This document shows, in pieces, positions 42,922 to 53,693 of a DNA stretch of 64,000 nt. The stretch comes from Gambelia wislizenii (taxonomy: Eukaryota; Chordata; Lepidosauria; Squamata; Crotaphytidae). The position numbers and the translations under genes were made by a program. The DNA lies in assembly GCA_030847615.1 (NCBI GenBank), contig JAUMIR010000005.1, positions 105,801,116 through 105,865,115 on the forward strand. The letters are read 5' to 3'. Numbering within the stretch: the stretch's first letter is position 1; each line of letters begins with the position of its first letter. The notes below the pieces were generated by a model. It had not been told where the DNA came from. It did not search any database and saw nothing but the letters and a program-made list of their open reading frames with translations.

Positions 42922-43750
42922 AGAGCCAGTGTGGCATAGTGGTTTGGGTGTTAGGAGATTATCAAATGCGTCAAAACTGGTGTTACAGCAATGCCAGGAG
43001 ATTGCAAAAGGGATCCTTTATCAGACAACGTTGTCCCCCCTCATTATACACACGTTCTGCTCCCATTCTGCCAGTGCTGCTTTTTATTGACAGGAGACAC
43101 TGTTAATAGATCCCCCAGTTCAGTTTCTGTCATGGATTTGACAGTGTGCGACAAGGTGCCCCATTATGCTGGCGAGATCCCAGCATCAATAGGAGCTCCC
43201 TGCCAGAACACTTCCGGGTGAGATCAAGACATCCAGGTAAGTGACATACTTTTTATGACTCTCCCCAGGTTACTTGTTAATTTTAAAGTGTGTTTTTGTG
43301 CTTGCTGTCACTTTTTTGGGGTTATTTTTCTTTCTAATCTTGAATTGCCTGCGCTCCATGGGATTTCGACCCAGGAAGTGAACAGAGCACTGTTGAAGCT
43401 CCTTTCACTCCTGGGCTGCCGTGTCAACATGAGACAAGGTAAGTGTAGTGGGGAGGGTGATTGTGGCGGGACTGGGATGGGACAGGGGTGGGAGTGGAGA
43501 TGTGGGACAAGAACGCTTTTTTCATTCCTGTTTGATAATCTCCTTAGACTGGGACTCTGAAAACCAGGGTTTAAATCCCCACTCAGCCATGGAAACATAC
43601 TGGGTGACCTTGGGCAAGGTGCATTCTTTTAGCCTCCGTGGAAGGCAGTGGTGAATCCCTCTGAAGAAATCTTGCCAAGAAAACCCTTTGATGGGTTTGC
43701 CTTAGGGTCCCCCTAAGTCAGAAACAACTTGAAGGCACACAACAACAAAA
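42922..43750 (+). mobile_element. tRNA-headed SINE split by a Harbinger-like MITE
   Basis: The head 'agagccagtgtggcatagtg' at 42922 runs to TTA at 42953 and resumes at 43547 with 'gactgggactctgaaaacca', then the B-box-like 'cagggtttaaatcccc', the 'cttgccaagaaaaccctttg' body and a CAA tail. The two halves join as in the SINE at 40498. Confidence 0.88.
42954..43543. mobile_element. PIF/Harbinger-like MITE (590 bp) inside a SINE
   Basis: Ends GGAGATTATCAAA...TTTGATAATCTCC, flanked by TTA at 42951-42953 and 43544-43546. The host SINE shows one TTA at this point in the uninterrupted state, so the duplication is 3 bp, typical of PIF/Harbinger. Frames inside are not transposase. Confidence 0.9.
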
Positions 43751-43895
43751 GTTAAAACACAATTTAAACTTCTCTTAAAAAAAACCCCACAAATTAAAAA
43801 CACAAGTTAAAAGCAGTTTTAACAACACATTAAAAACATAATAAAATAGAAAATTCCAGCATTGTACCAGCTTAAAACTTGAGCATTTAGAAATA
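43751..43895. other. A-rich low-complexity sequence
   Basis: AAC/AAAT-rich stretch like a LINE 3' UTR in reverse. No certain assignment. Confidence 0.4.
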
Positions 43896-44123
43896 CAGGT
43901 GTCCCTTTACATTCGCTGGGGTTTGGTTCCAGGACCCACTGTGAATAACCAAATCCATGAATACTCAAGTCTCATGATATGCAGTGGCATAGCAAAATGC
44001 TGTCCCTTATATAAGATGGCAAAATCAAGGTTTGCTTTTTGGATTTTTTTTTTAAAGAATATTTTCAAGCCGTGAATACTTAAAATTGTGAATGCCAAAT
44101 CCGTGAACGTGGAGGGACAACTG
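43896..44123 (-). mobile_element. Tigger-like MITE, second copy
   Basis: Ends CAGGTGTCCC...GGGACAACTG with TA on both sides (43894-43895, 44124-44125). It reads on the minus strand like the copy at 36543. Confidence 0.83.
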
Positions 44124-44524
44124 TACAGTTTAGACATCCACAGAAACAAGGCAGGCTATGTAACCAAGGCAATGCAACAGAGCAAGTATAAGAATCCTAG
44201 ATAGAAACAATGTCTCACTCTCTGCAGTTCTAGAGATTTGGATACAGAAGGGAAAATGTCATTTGATGGGGAAGAATTCTTATTAGGAGAGCAATGCCCT
44301 TATTTCCCCGCCCCACCTCATTAGCTATAGCCACGCTTATTTCCATTGTTTCTCCTGAGACAATTTCTTGGTTCCTTAAACAGATCTCACACAGACCCTG
44401 GACTCATTCTTCTCATCCTAACAGGACTGCTGAATGCTGGCACTGGGCTTGGGACAAGATGCATGATCAAGGAAACCCTCCCTCAATTTAGCAACATACA
44501 TTATAGCCATTTTCTGGGCCCATT
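44124..44524. other. No gene seen
   Basis: No recognised repeat or exon. Confidence 0.4.
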
Positions 44525-44640
44525 TGACACTACACAATTATAGAGCAATGTTTCCACTTTAACTAACATAGCAACATCCTATGGAATCTTGGGATTGGCA
44601 GTTATAGTGGAATCAGAGTGCTATAATTGTGTGGCGTGAC
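44525..44640. mobile_element. Short palindromic MITE
   Basis: 'gacactacacaattatagag' and 'ctataattgtgtggcgtg' are inverted, with 'tttccactttaact' inside. A shortened relative of the 27491 family with the centre deleted. Confidence 0.65.
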
Positions 44641-44987
44641 AGGGCCTGTTGTCTATGGAGATGCCTATACTTATTTTCCTATATATGGTTTGTTTTCTCA
44701 CTGTCCAACACCTCAGGGGTCTTGGCACTTCTGTTTCCTCCTCCTCCTCCTTGAGATCCTAGGTATGTTGGAGGACACTATCCTGTCACCTATGATGAAG
44801 CCAGATTCAGCTGCCAGTCCAGTTGGCGTCTGTGTGTGGAAAGGATGAGGACTGCTGTTATGCCTTTGACCTCAGGCTGCAAACCATCCTGTTGTAGAGA
44901 CTCAGTCCCGCCAGAATATTGGGAAATTAGCGAAGACTTTCCTTTTTCAGAAGGTGCTTAGGCTTAAGAAATGAGCCATGGTTCTGT

Positions 44988-45142
44988 CCCATAGAATCCT
45001 GGGATTTGTAGTTCAGGGAGGGGTATTTAAAATTCTCAGCCAGAGACCTCTATTGTCTCACCACAATACAAATCCCAGGATTCCATACAATACAGCCATG
45101 GCAGTTAAAGTAGAATATAGCACTATAAATGTTTAGTGTCAA
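44988..45142. mobile_element. Partial palindromic MITE
   Basis: 'aatcctgggatttgtagttc' and 'aaatcccaggattcca' are inverted, followed by 'ggcagttaaagtagaatata'. The left terminal arm is missing. Confidence 0.65.
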
Positions 45143-45254
45143 AGGACCCCAGGTCTCCCCAGAGGAAACATTTCCTAGATTATAGTTTTGTAACTAAGAA
45201 CCATTCAGGGGAAACCATTCAGGGGAAGCACTTCACAGTGAACTGAAGGTATTT

Positions 45255-45530
45255 TCATAGAATCATAAGAGCTGGAAGAGATCACAAGGACCATCCAGTC
45301 CAACCCCCTGCCGTGCAGGAATACACAATCAAAGCATTCCTGACAGACGGCCATCCAGTCTCTGTTTTAAAACCTCTAAGGAGACTTCACCACACTCCGA
45401 GGCAGTGCATTCCACTGTTGAACAGTTCTTACTGCATAGGTTTTCCGCGGTTTTTTTCCAGGCTGTGAGGCTGTGTTCTTCCTAATGTTTAGGTGGCATC
45501 TCTTTTCCTATCATTTCTTGTAGTTTGATG
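45255..45530 (-). mobile_element. CR1 LINE 3' end
   Basis: On the minus strand: 'gttggactggatggtccttg', with the end near 'gattctatgaaa' at 45255. Coding remnants are LEVLKQRLD-like but decayed. Confidence 0.82.
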
Positions 45531-45728
45531 ATGAAAACTTTGTTGTCTTTCTGGATTACAAATGTACTCTTGATAGCTAGACATGATAGTTGGAATCTCA
45601 ATCCATTTTCTTGTTCAGAGACAACATACCTCCTGAGACTATAGGTTGAGAACTATCAGAGGATGAGCACTGATTATTGAGGTTCATGATATTTCATGAC
45701 TGGCAGCTGAACGAATGCAGCAGACTAC

Positions 45729-46332
45729 AGAGATTATCAGACACATCAAAAATGGCATTATAACGACACTATGAGATCACAAAAGGGCTTCCTTATCAGA
45801 CGACATTGTGCCCCAGTGTTATGCAAGCATTCTGCGCCTGTTACAAGGGAGTTCTTTTTTTATTGTCAGAGAGAAGTGGAAAATTGATCTCCCATGACGT
45901 TTGTGTTCCAGATTTTTATGTGTGTGAAAAGGTGCCCTATTCTTCTGGCATGATTCCAGCGTCAATGGGCGGTCCTGCCAGAACACTTCCAAGTGTGAAT
46001 GGGAAAACTAGGTACTGTATGCTCTTTTTATGAACCTCCCCATCTTGTTTGCAAGTTTCAAAACATATATCTGTGCTTTTCTGAAAGTTTCCTTGTTTAA
46101 TTTTGGTGTTTTGGGGCTTTTTAGCATGCTCGCGTCTTCTCACGAGATGCGCCAAAATCTTGTTCATGGAGAAACATAGAAATAAGTAGCATGAGCACTC
46201 TTATTGATGGATTCTTGGGGTGATTTTTGTATCATTATCATTATGCAAAAACATGTGTCATTGTGCCAGAACACAAACTTTGTAAAATATAGTGCCATAA
46301 TAAAGTTTTTAGGCACTCATCTGATGATCTCT
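45729..46332. mobile_element. Harbinger-like MITE, diverged copy
   Basis: Left end AGAGATTATCAGACAC, right end CTGATGATCTCT. The interior follows the 42954 copy ('cagaacacttccaagtgt', 'gaacctccccatcttgtttg'). The flanking duplication is not recognisable. Confidence 0.7.
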
Positions 46333-47965
46333 GCCAACTTGATACCCTCAACATGTGTTGGACTACAACTCCCTTCAGGGCTGGCACAAGACACTTTACT
46401 GCCTGAGGCAATCAGAACATATAGAGAGCCAGATGAAAAGGCCTATCAAGTCCAGCATTCTGTTCACACAGAAGCTAATCTGTTGCTTATTGGTAGCCCA
46501 CCACCAGGATGTGAGTGCTATAGCACCTTCTCTCTTATATTCCCTCTTATATAGAGGCATACTAGGTCTGATACTGGAGGTGATATATAGCCAACTATCT
46601 CAATCTACCTAATAGGGGAACCCATGCTCCAGTATCCATCATCCCCAGACAGGAAGATCATGTTTGCACCAGGCTAGGGAAAGCTGGCACACAGGATGCC
46701 AAGTTATATACCAAATTGTCACTGCATTTTCTCAGACTTAAATCCTATTGATTTCATTGTGCTTTGTTTCCAAGCTGATATTCTTAAAATTGCAACCTTA
46801 GGCTAACTGTTGGCTTAAACAGTCTGATAAATCTTTGGGTTCTCCCACCGCAAATATATTTTGCTATTTATTTTGTTGTTTCTGTACTCTTCTCTTTCCT
46901 CAATCCTCAACACACTTTCTTAGAAGTATATCCCATTGAACTCATTGGGATTTGCTTCCTTGTAGTAAAAGTGGATGGGATCAGGCTGTAACCTTGTCCT
47001 CCGCTGTCTGCCAGGAAAGTTACCACTTGACCTGGATCAGTAAAATATTCTCTGCAAATCACAACCACACACCAATTCAGAAAAATTGGAGTACAGAGAG
47101 AGAGGGGGGGTCCCTGCTGTGACCTGTATTACAGTGAAATTAAATTTAATAGGTACAAATGATAAGGAGGAATAAACACAGAGAGAAATATGCTTTTGAA
47201 GCTGGAGACATTTTTGATGTGGAAATATAAAATGTCAGACTCTGGAGAGACTAGTAATGTGCTTCATGTTATATATAGTCATAGCTGTATGCACTGAAGC
47301 GTTACTTTTACAAGCAATGTAAAATTGGATGTGTCAGTCAGTTGATGTTACAATATTACATCCCCCTCCTCCAACCTTCTACACTGTCCTTAAGCCCCCG
47401 ATTGCAACGTGCTTAGCATGGATCAAGTTTGCATATGGCCCCATATACCATAATCATGATATTGCAGAGAGACACCATTGTATGATTGTTTCTTAATGTC
47501 ACACTAGAAAAGTTATGCTGTTCCCCATCAGCCTGATGTTGGATATAATTATAAACCTGGCCCATAAATAAATTACTTCCAACATTGCCATTTGGCTTTT
47601 AAAGTCACAGATTGCAAAGCGCCCTTCTAAATGTTTGATAACCACCATCAGCAACTGCTTAAAAGAGGCAAAATAATTTATGGTGACCTTTCTTTGGGCA
47701 AGCTGAGATAAGCAGCTAGGTTCCTATGTACAATGAGCTTTCTACAGGCAATCCTGCTGTATATGGATTATGAAATGCTGCATACTATCACCTTTCTTAA
47801 TAACTTGGGCTACAAACACATGCAGGCATAAATCATTCTTTGCTAAGGAAAAGAGTTGACTGAGAAAGATTTTTATAATCTGAGCATTTTAAGGGTTGCT
47901 TGGATGCACTGTTTGGCTTGCTCATTAAGAACCAGATACTTGCTACAACCATAAATAAGACTGAA
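46333..47965. other. No gene seen; small repeat pieces
   Basis: At 46355-46378 there is a 'gttggactacaactccc' motif of a common squamate MITE. The remainder has no recognised element, apart from GA and G runs at 47096-47110. Confidence 0.4.
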
Positions 47966-48262
47966 CTAGGGGTTCCAAGTTGGGATCATCCCAGGCTCTG
48001 AGAGTTCAGGGACAAAATTAAAAACTTAGGGATGAGCCTAAAGTGATGTCACAGTGGGTAGGCCCTGGTGATGTCATTAGCACCCTGCATTAAGCATCAA
48101 CTACAGTCACACAGGATATGCCATTCAGATTAAAAAAGAAAGGTCAAAGTAGCTAGGAAAATGCATATGCAACACTTTTCAAGGCAATGTTTTCACCCTG
48201 AGATTCCTCCCTTGTCCTGAGGACCAAAGATAAGAGACCAGGCCCTGAGACCTGGCAGTACT
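47966..48262. repeat. Interspersed repeat related to 41146-41670
   Basis: Shares 'tgggatcatcccaggctct', 'ggccctggtgatgtcatt' and a 'ctgagacctggcagta' end with the 41146 element. Terminal repeats are not convincing. Confidence 0.45.
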
Positions 48263-48764
48263 GGGACTGGGAACATGGTACTTTGTTGAATATGTCTTTC
48301 CACCATGGAGAAACATTCTGGAGCCTCATTGGTGGCAAGGTTTGGATCACAGGTATGTTTTTACAGGACAGTGAAACACATTGCTTTGCATTAAAATAAT
48401 GATCTTCATTGTCATCATTCAACTGAAGGTGGTAACAATCTGAGTATCATGAAAACAATAACAAAATAATGATCATTTAGTACACTTCTGATTTATAATT
48501 CCTGAGAGGACCCAACTACATGGCAGTCTTGGTGGTCCAATTTTGCCTGTTTTAGGGAGGCTCAGCCCCACCCCCCCAAGCCTAAACCCTGGTTCATGAT
48601 AAACAAAACATGCAGCACAATCTTATACCTTTCTCTACAGATGGGCCACTGAATGAAAGGGTACTTTTTCCCTGATAAGGGAATAGAGGATTGCAGCTTA
48701 ATATGCCTTTCTCTGAATCTAGCAACCTTGTGGGTAACATTCCACTGTGGAATACCTAAAAATT
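48263..48764. other. No gene seen
   Basis: No recognised repeat. C run at 48569-48578. Confidence 0.4.
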
Positions 48765-49610
48765 GTTCCTTGTGATGATCGGTGGCAAGGGGGCTCGCCG
48801 CTTGCCGGCGGGCCTGTTTGCGGCCCGGCCGGCGCCCCCAAACCACCGCCCGTAGCTCCGCCCCCCCTTGCTCGGCGGACCCAGCTGAGGCAGGGGTGGG
48901 GGGGAGAGGTGGGGAAGGGAGATGGCCGCGTGGCGCAGCATGCGCGCCGCCATCATCCCCCTTTCTCCTTCCCAGCTGCCTTTGCGGCTGGGGAGGGAAA
49001 AGGAGTGCAGGCCAATCGGGAGCGAGTCAGCTCGCTCCCAATTGGCTGGGCCGATCTGGATAAAGGGGCGCACACGGGCGCGCCCCTCCCAGATCGGAGG
49101 CGGCAGCGGAGCAAGGGAACGCCTTAGTGGCGGATGTATTGGGTCGTGAAAATAGCATGAGCTCAGGGGTCTCTGCCAAGTTCAAGATCAAGCGCAAGTT
49201 CAAATTCAAGTTCAAGTTCAAGTTCAGAAGGAGACCCCTAATAGTATTAACACATGCTTGTTTTCAGGGAAGGAGAGAGCGTCGAGCAGGCAGCTCGGCC
49301 AGGGTCTCTCCTTCAGGGAAGGGATCCGGGATGGACCGGTCCCTGCGCCGCCCACATGAGCGGGCCGCGCTGTGTTCACGACCCATACATTAACGCCAAC
49401 CATTTGCTTGCAAGTTGCGGCCAAATCATTGCCAAGCTATATCCAAGTAGCATAGAAAACAACTTATCTACCTCAACGTGTTTTGTTACTAACCTGTACC
49501 TAACCTAATTTCTGAAGTTATGCACATATCTGTTACCAATACAATGTTATTTGCAACCATGTGTCTGTGTTCATTCAAGAGGGCGGAGGGGTGGTCCGGT
49601 CTGGGTCCGC
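48765..49610 (+). mobile_element. GC/CpG-rich block, possible solo LTR
   Basis: A sharp switch to CpG-rich sequence with AAATT on both sides (48760-48764 and 49611-49615). Promoter-like parts: a palindromic CCAAT region (49012-49045, 'ccaatcgggagcgag' with 'ctcgctcccaattgg') and 'ggataaaggggcgc' (about 49056-49070). A 24-base inverted repeat lies at 49128-49150 and 49375-49398. It could be a solo LTR or a host CpG island. The ends lack a clean TG...CA, so the call is tentative. Its overlapping frames look like composition effects. Confidence 0.45.
49186..49228 (+). repeat. AAGTTC-type hexamer repeat
   Basis: Repeated 'aagttcaa' units with minor changes inside the GC-rich block. The frame reads K-F repeats, which is a composition effect. 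Confidence 0.75.
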
Positions 49611-49692
49611 AAATTAGATAGATAAAGATATAGAAATGCAAAGTAATCTTACTGATTTAATATTTACTGAGTGATTACTATTTTAATTTTAG

Positions 49693-49840
49693 CCCCTCTG
49701 CAGCACAGTCATAGCTCATAACCATGGAGAAACTCAAGATGGTAAAAAAGTTCCAGAATTGATAGCTATGAATCAGCAAAAGATACAAAACAGCAACAGC
49801 AGCTCTTTGGATTCACTTAAGTCTGATATGGACTTCAGTA
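49693..49840 (+). CDS. Candidate internal exon of an unidentified host gene
   Basis: A 148-bp segment is bounded by an acceptor (T-rich 'ttttaattttag' ending at 49692; an alternative AG 11 bases later) and a strong donor (A|GTAAGA at 49841). Only one of three frames is open, giving 49 codons including HNHGETQDGKKVPELIAMNQ and SSLDSLKSDMDFS. The composition is ordinary hydrophilic protein, unlike the TEs nearby, and no repeat match was seen. I do not recognise the protein. Either a real exon of a large-intron gene or chance. Confidence 0.45.
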
Positions 49841-50178
49841 GTAAGAATTCCTTCTTAATTTGATTGTTTTGGTTTCAGCTAACCCAGTAGATAAAGGAAC
49901 TGTGATACTATTTATGCAACTGATGATTTCTCCTTCAGTGATAAGAATATTTTCAGGCACGGTCTACTTCAGATGCCAGGTTTATACAAATAATATGGAT
50001 ACATTTCAGCTAATCACTCTGTGTTTCTCCCTAAATCTCACACTACACCTCCTTGGTTTACTGTTATCTTCCAAGGGCCTTAGTGTTTGTTGAAGTCTTA
50101 CATAGTTTTTGAAAACAGCTTGCTGAAAGATTGCATCCATATGCATAGCTTTGGCCCTCTAGGTAACCATGCTACTTT
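49841..50178. other. No gene seen
   Basis: AT-rich sequence following the candidate exon. No repeat recognised. Confidence 0.4.
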
Positions 50179-50192
50179 TGCAAGCCTATCTA
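50179..50192. repeat. Target-site duplication of LINE Y copy A, left
   Basis: TGCAAGCCTATCTA here and at 55288-55301. It defines the ends of copy A. Confidence 0.92.
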
Positions 50193-50330
50193 TGAATGAA
50201 TGAATCTTTATTACGGTCATAGACCAGCACAGGTAAAAGGGATACAGAATAAAGGTAAAAACACAGGATAAAAACAGGCTAAAAGCAGTATTTAAAATAT
50301 TAGCTCCAGTATAACAAGACTAGGTTGATA

Positions 50331-53300
50331 CTATTCTACTGTTGAGGACATTGTCTGTCGAATTTTAACCGCAGCTGCGCAGAATCTGGCAACATTATAA
50401 GTTGTTCCTAGGTTGGTGTCTGAAAGCAACAAGTTCATGTAGAATTTTCCAGTGTGCCCTTGATATTTATGCAACAGGGGTGAAATTAGGCCGAGACGTA
50501 TGTCCCTGTAGTATGAGCACTGGAGTAATACATGCTCTGTTGTTTCTATTTGGCCCAAATTGCAGGGGCACAGTCTGTCTGAGAAGGGGATCTTCTTGTA
50601 TCGGCCTTCAAGGACAGCTGAAGGGAGGGCACGACACCGTGCAAGAGTAAAGGCCCTTCAATGTTTAGGTATTTCAAGTGTTGCTAAGTATGCCAAAGGA
50701 GAGGCCAGATATCTATTGGAGTCACTAGCAATGAAGGTTGGAGTACTGGCTAGATCCAGTTGTCGCTCTATATCTACTACCCGTTGTTTGATAGTAGCTT
50801 TCGCCCTATTATACCCCAGGCTAAGCAGAAGATTTGGAGAAAGGCCCAGCATTGAAATTTTAGTCATCACTGTCTGTTTCCAGCTGGATTGGAAATCATC
50901 ACTTAAGGTTAGTGGAGCAAGGCCAGTGGGAAAGAGGGATAGTCTGAGCCAGTAGCTGAGTATGGTCACCCACACTCTGGCCTCCACTTTCATAAATCCT
51001 GACTCCAGTCTCAGAGCTGCGTTAGAGACACATTTTGGAGTTTGGAAAGCTGATCTTAAAAATTTGGATTGGACAAGTTCTAATGGAGCAGGATTGGGGA
51101 AGGGTCCCAATTGGAATCCATAAAGCAGTTGAGCTACTGGTTTGGCTTCAAAAAGTTTGAGCACTGCAGGTAAATAGTGGCCTCCTCTTGTCTTAAGAAA
51201 TTTGAGAATGACTGTTGCACTCTTTTGCGCATTGCAAGCAGCATACTCCCCATGTGCTTTCCTACTACCAGTGGCTTGAAAAATTACCCCCAGGTATTTG
51301 AAGCAAGAGACTTGCTCAGTCTTGTGGCCATCTATATTCCAATTGTAATTCTTAGGCCTTTTAGCGAATGCCATGATTTTAGTTTTTTGATAGTTGAGTT
51401 CTAGCTGTTCCACTCTGCAATATTGTGTTAGTGCTCTTAGGGCTCTTTTTAGTCCAATGGGAGTTCTTGAAAGTACTGCTGCATCATCCGCATAAAGCAG
51501 CATTGAGATATGCCTTCCCTCTAATTTTGGGGGGTGGAAGTTAGTGTTGTTGACGTGATCCACCAAATCATTGATGTACAAGTTAAACAGGAGTGGAGCT
51601 AGAGTGCAGCCTTGCTTGACACCCTTCTCAGTGACAATGTCATTGGTGAGATGTCCCTGGGGGTTACATCTTATTTTTAATGAGGTCCCTTCATGCAGCA
51701 TACGTATTAGGCAGAGTAAACGTCAGTCGATCGAAGAAGCCTCCAATTTTTTCCACAGTTTGGTTCGGGATATAGAGTCAAAAGCTGCTTTAAAGTCTAT
51801 GAAGGCAGCATAGAGTGAAACTGTGCTGCAGGTGGAGTATTTTTCAATAAGCTGGTGGAGTACAAGGCACTGATCTATGGTGGAGTGGCCTTCCCTAAAG
51901 CCAGCTTGCTCTTCTGCAAGTACGTTTTCTTGTTCCATCCAGGATTGAAATTTCCACTGTAGGTGTCTTGCATAGAGATTGCTGATTGTACTGAGGAGAC
52001 TAATTGGTCTGTAGTTGACAGGATCATCCTTGCTTCCTTTTTTATATATGGGGACGATGATTTCAAGGCCCCAATCCTTGGGTGCTCGACCATATTTGTC
52101 AATTCAGGTGAAAAGTGAGGCCAGGATAGGGGCCCAAAATTCAAGGTTGTTTTTAATGGCTTCTGCAGGTATTAGGTCTTCCCCTGGGGCCTTCCCCATT
52201 CTCAGCTGGGCTACAAGGTTCTTGATCTCTGTCTCTGTCACTGGTGGCCACTCTTGGATATTTTCTATATTTTGGCTAGTGTATCCACTTTCAATGTAGT
52301 TGTCCTTATAAAGAGCTTGAAAATGATCCTCCCATATCCCTGGAGGGATGTGACAGTCCACTGTAGCTGGCCCTTTTCTCTGGGAACTTGATGTAATATG
52401 CCAGAATAGAGCTGTGTTGTTGGATCTGACTGCCTGGATAAGGTGTGTCCAGTCATTCTTCATGGCTTCTTTTTTCTTGTTCATCAGCAGCTTTTTGTAG
52501 TCTCTTTTCTGCTGAAGCAGCATTGGTGCAGCATCTGGGATGTTACTAGATAGGTAACCCTGATAAATATCACTGAGGGCTTTTTTAGCATTAACACATT
52601 CCTTGTCAAACCATGGTTTGGAGTGGTGCTGTTGTTGTTTCCACTGATGTGCGCTACTTTGACAGATTAGATATTGGTGTAGAGCTTGAGTAAGTGTATT
52701 GTAATTTTCCAAGATTTCATCAGGAGACTCAGCTGATATCAGGGCAGTCCTAAGATGCTGAAGTTGGTCTGAAGCCAATACCTCACTTATTGTTTGGTTT
52801 AGTTGGGGGGTCCATTTAGCTTGGCGATAGGTCCTTAATGCTGGTGTCACAGAGAGATGATAGCGCTCCCTGGTGTGTGTCTCCTGAGTGAAGTCACTAA
52901 GATGTAGCCGAATTGGAAAATGATCACTTTCAAATCTGGGCATAACTTCTATTTCCTTGGCATAGGGAAGAAGGTCCCTAGAAATGATTATGTAATCAAT
53001 GGCACTCATTCTGGACCCAGAAAGATAAGTGAATTCGGCTGGGCAGTCATTTTTCAGGGCACCATTTAGGATTTGAAGGTTCAGCCTAAATGCTGTTTGA
53101 TCCAGACAAAGTCCTGCAAAATTTGATTTCTTGTCATTTGAGCATCGGATGAGGTGGGTTCCATCATCTTCAAAATCAGGAGGAGGGCATTTGTGCTGGG
53201 CATATAGGGTATGGTTGTTGGGGCCCAGTCTGGCATTCAAATCACCCCCCAAAATTACAAATGCATTTGGGTTCTGCAACATGAGATTAGCAGTGTATGA

Positions 53301-53663
53301 TTCCAATTCAGCCCACAGGCCTCTGATTTGGGATTTCTTCTTCATTGGAGGCATGTAGGCATTTATTATCAGCAAAGTGCAATGGTTAAATTGAATTAGC
53401 ACTGCCATGGCATATGTTTTAAAAGTGGAAAGAGGCCTTGTTATGGCACGTCGGGTGGTGGAAACCAGGACGCCCAGGACACCTCTAGCTCTTCCATGCT
53501 TTTCCCCTGGCTCTGCCGGAATTGAGAATGAGTGAAAGCCATTTAATAACAGATCCTTATTAGTCCATGTTTCCTGGATCAGTATTATGTCATGTTGGGT
53601 GAGGAAGTCACTAAGACAGGGATCTCTGTGGGCTGTCAGCCACCCAGCGATGTTCCAGATCAT
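50331..53663 (-). pseudogene. LINE Y copy A ORF2 (endonuclease-RT)
   Basis: About 1,110 codons starting 30 bp after ORF1. APE endonuclease: MIWNIAGW, IILIQETW, INAYMPPM, ILGGDLNARLG, SAIDYIIISRDL and FESDHFPIRL. RT: DDPVNYRPISLL, EEQAGFREGHSTIDQ, AAFIDFKAAFDSI, GVKQGCTLAPLLFNLYIND and LLYADDAAVLSRT. C-terminus: LCPCNLGQIETTEHVLLQCS. In-frame TGA stops occur near 52102, 51727 and 50665; the frame continues across them. Inactive as it stands but little damaged. Confidence 0.88.
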
Positions 53664-53693
53664 AAGGGTAACCTTGTGCTGGTCTGTTGGAAG

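Noticed and set aside
48747..49221. Overlapping frames in the CpG-rich block, including one starting MAAWRSMRAA
   Set aside because: GC-rich sequence has few stops by chance. Frames exist on both strands and none shows a domain or codon pattern.
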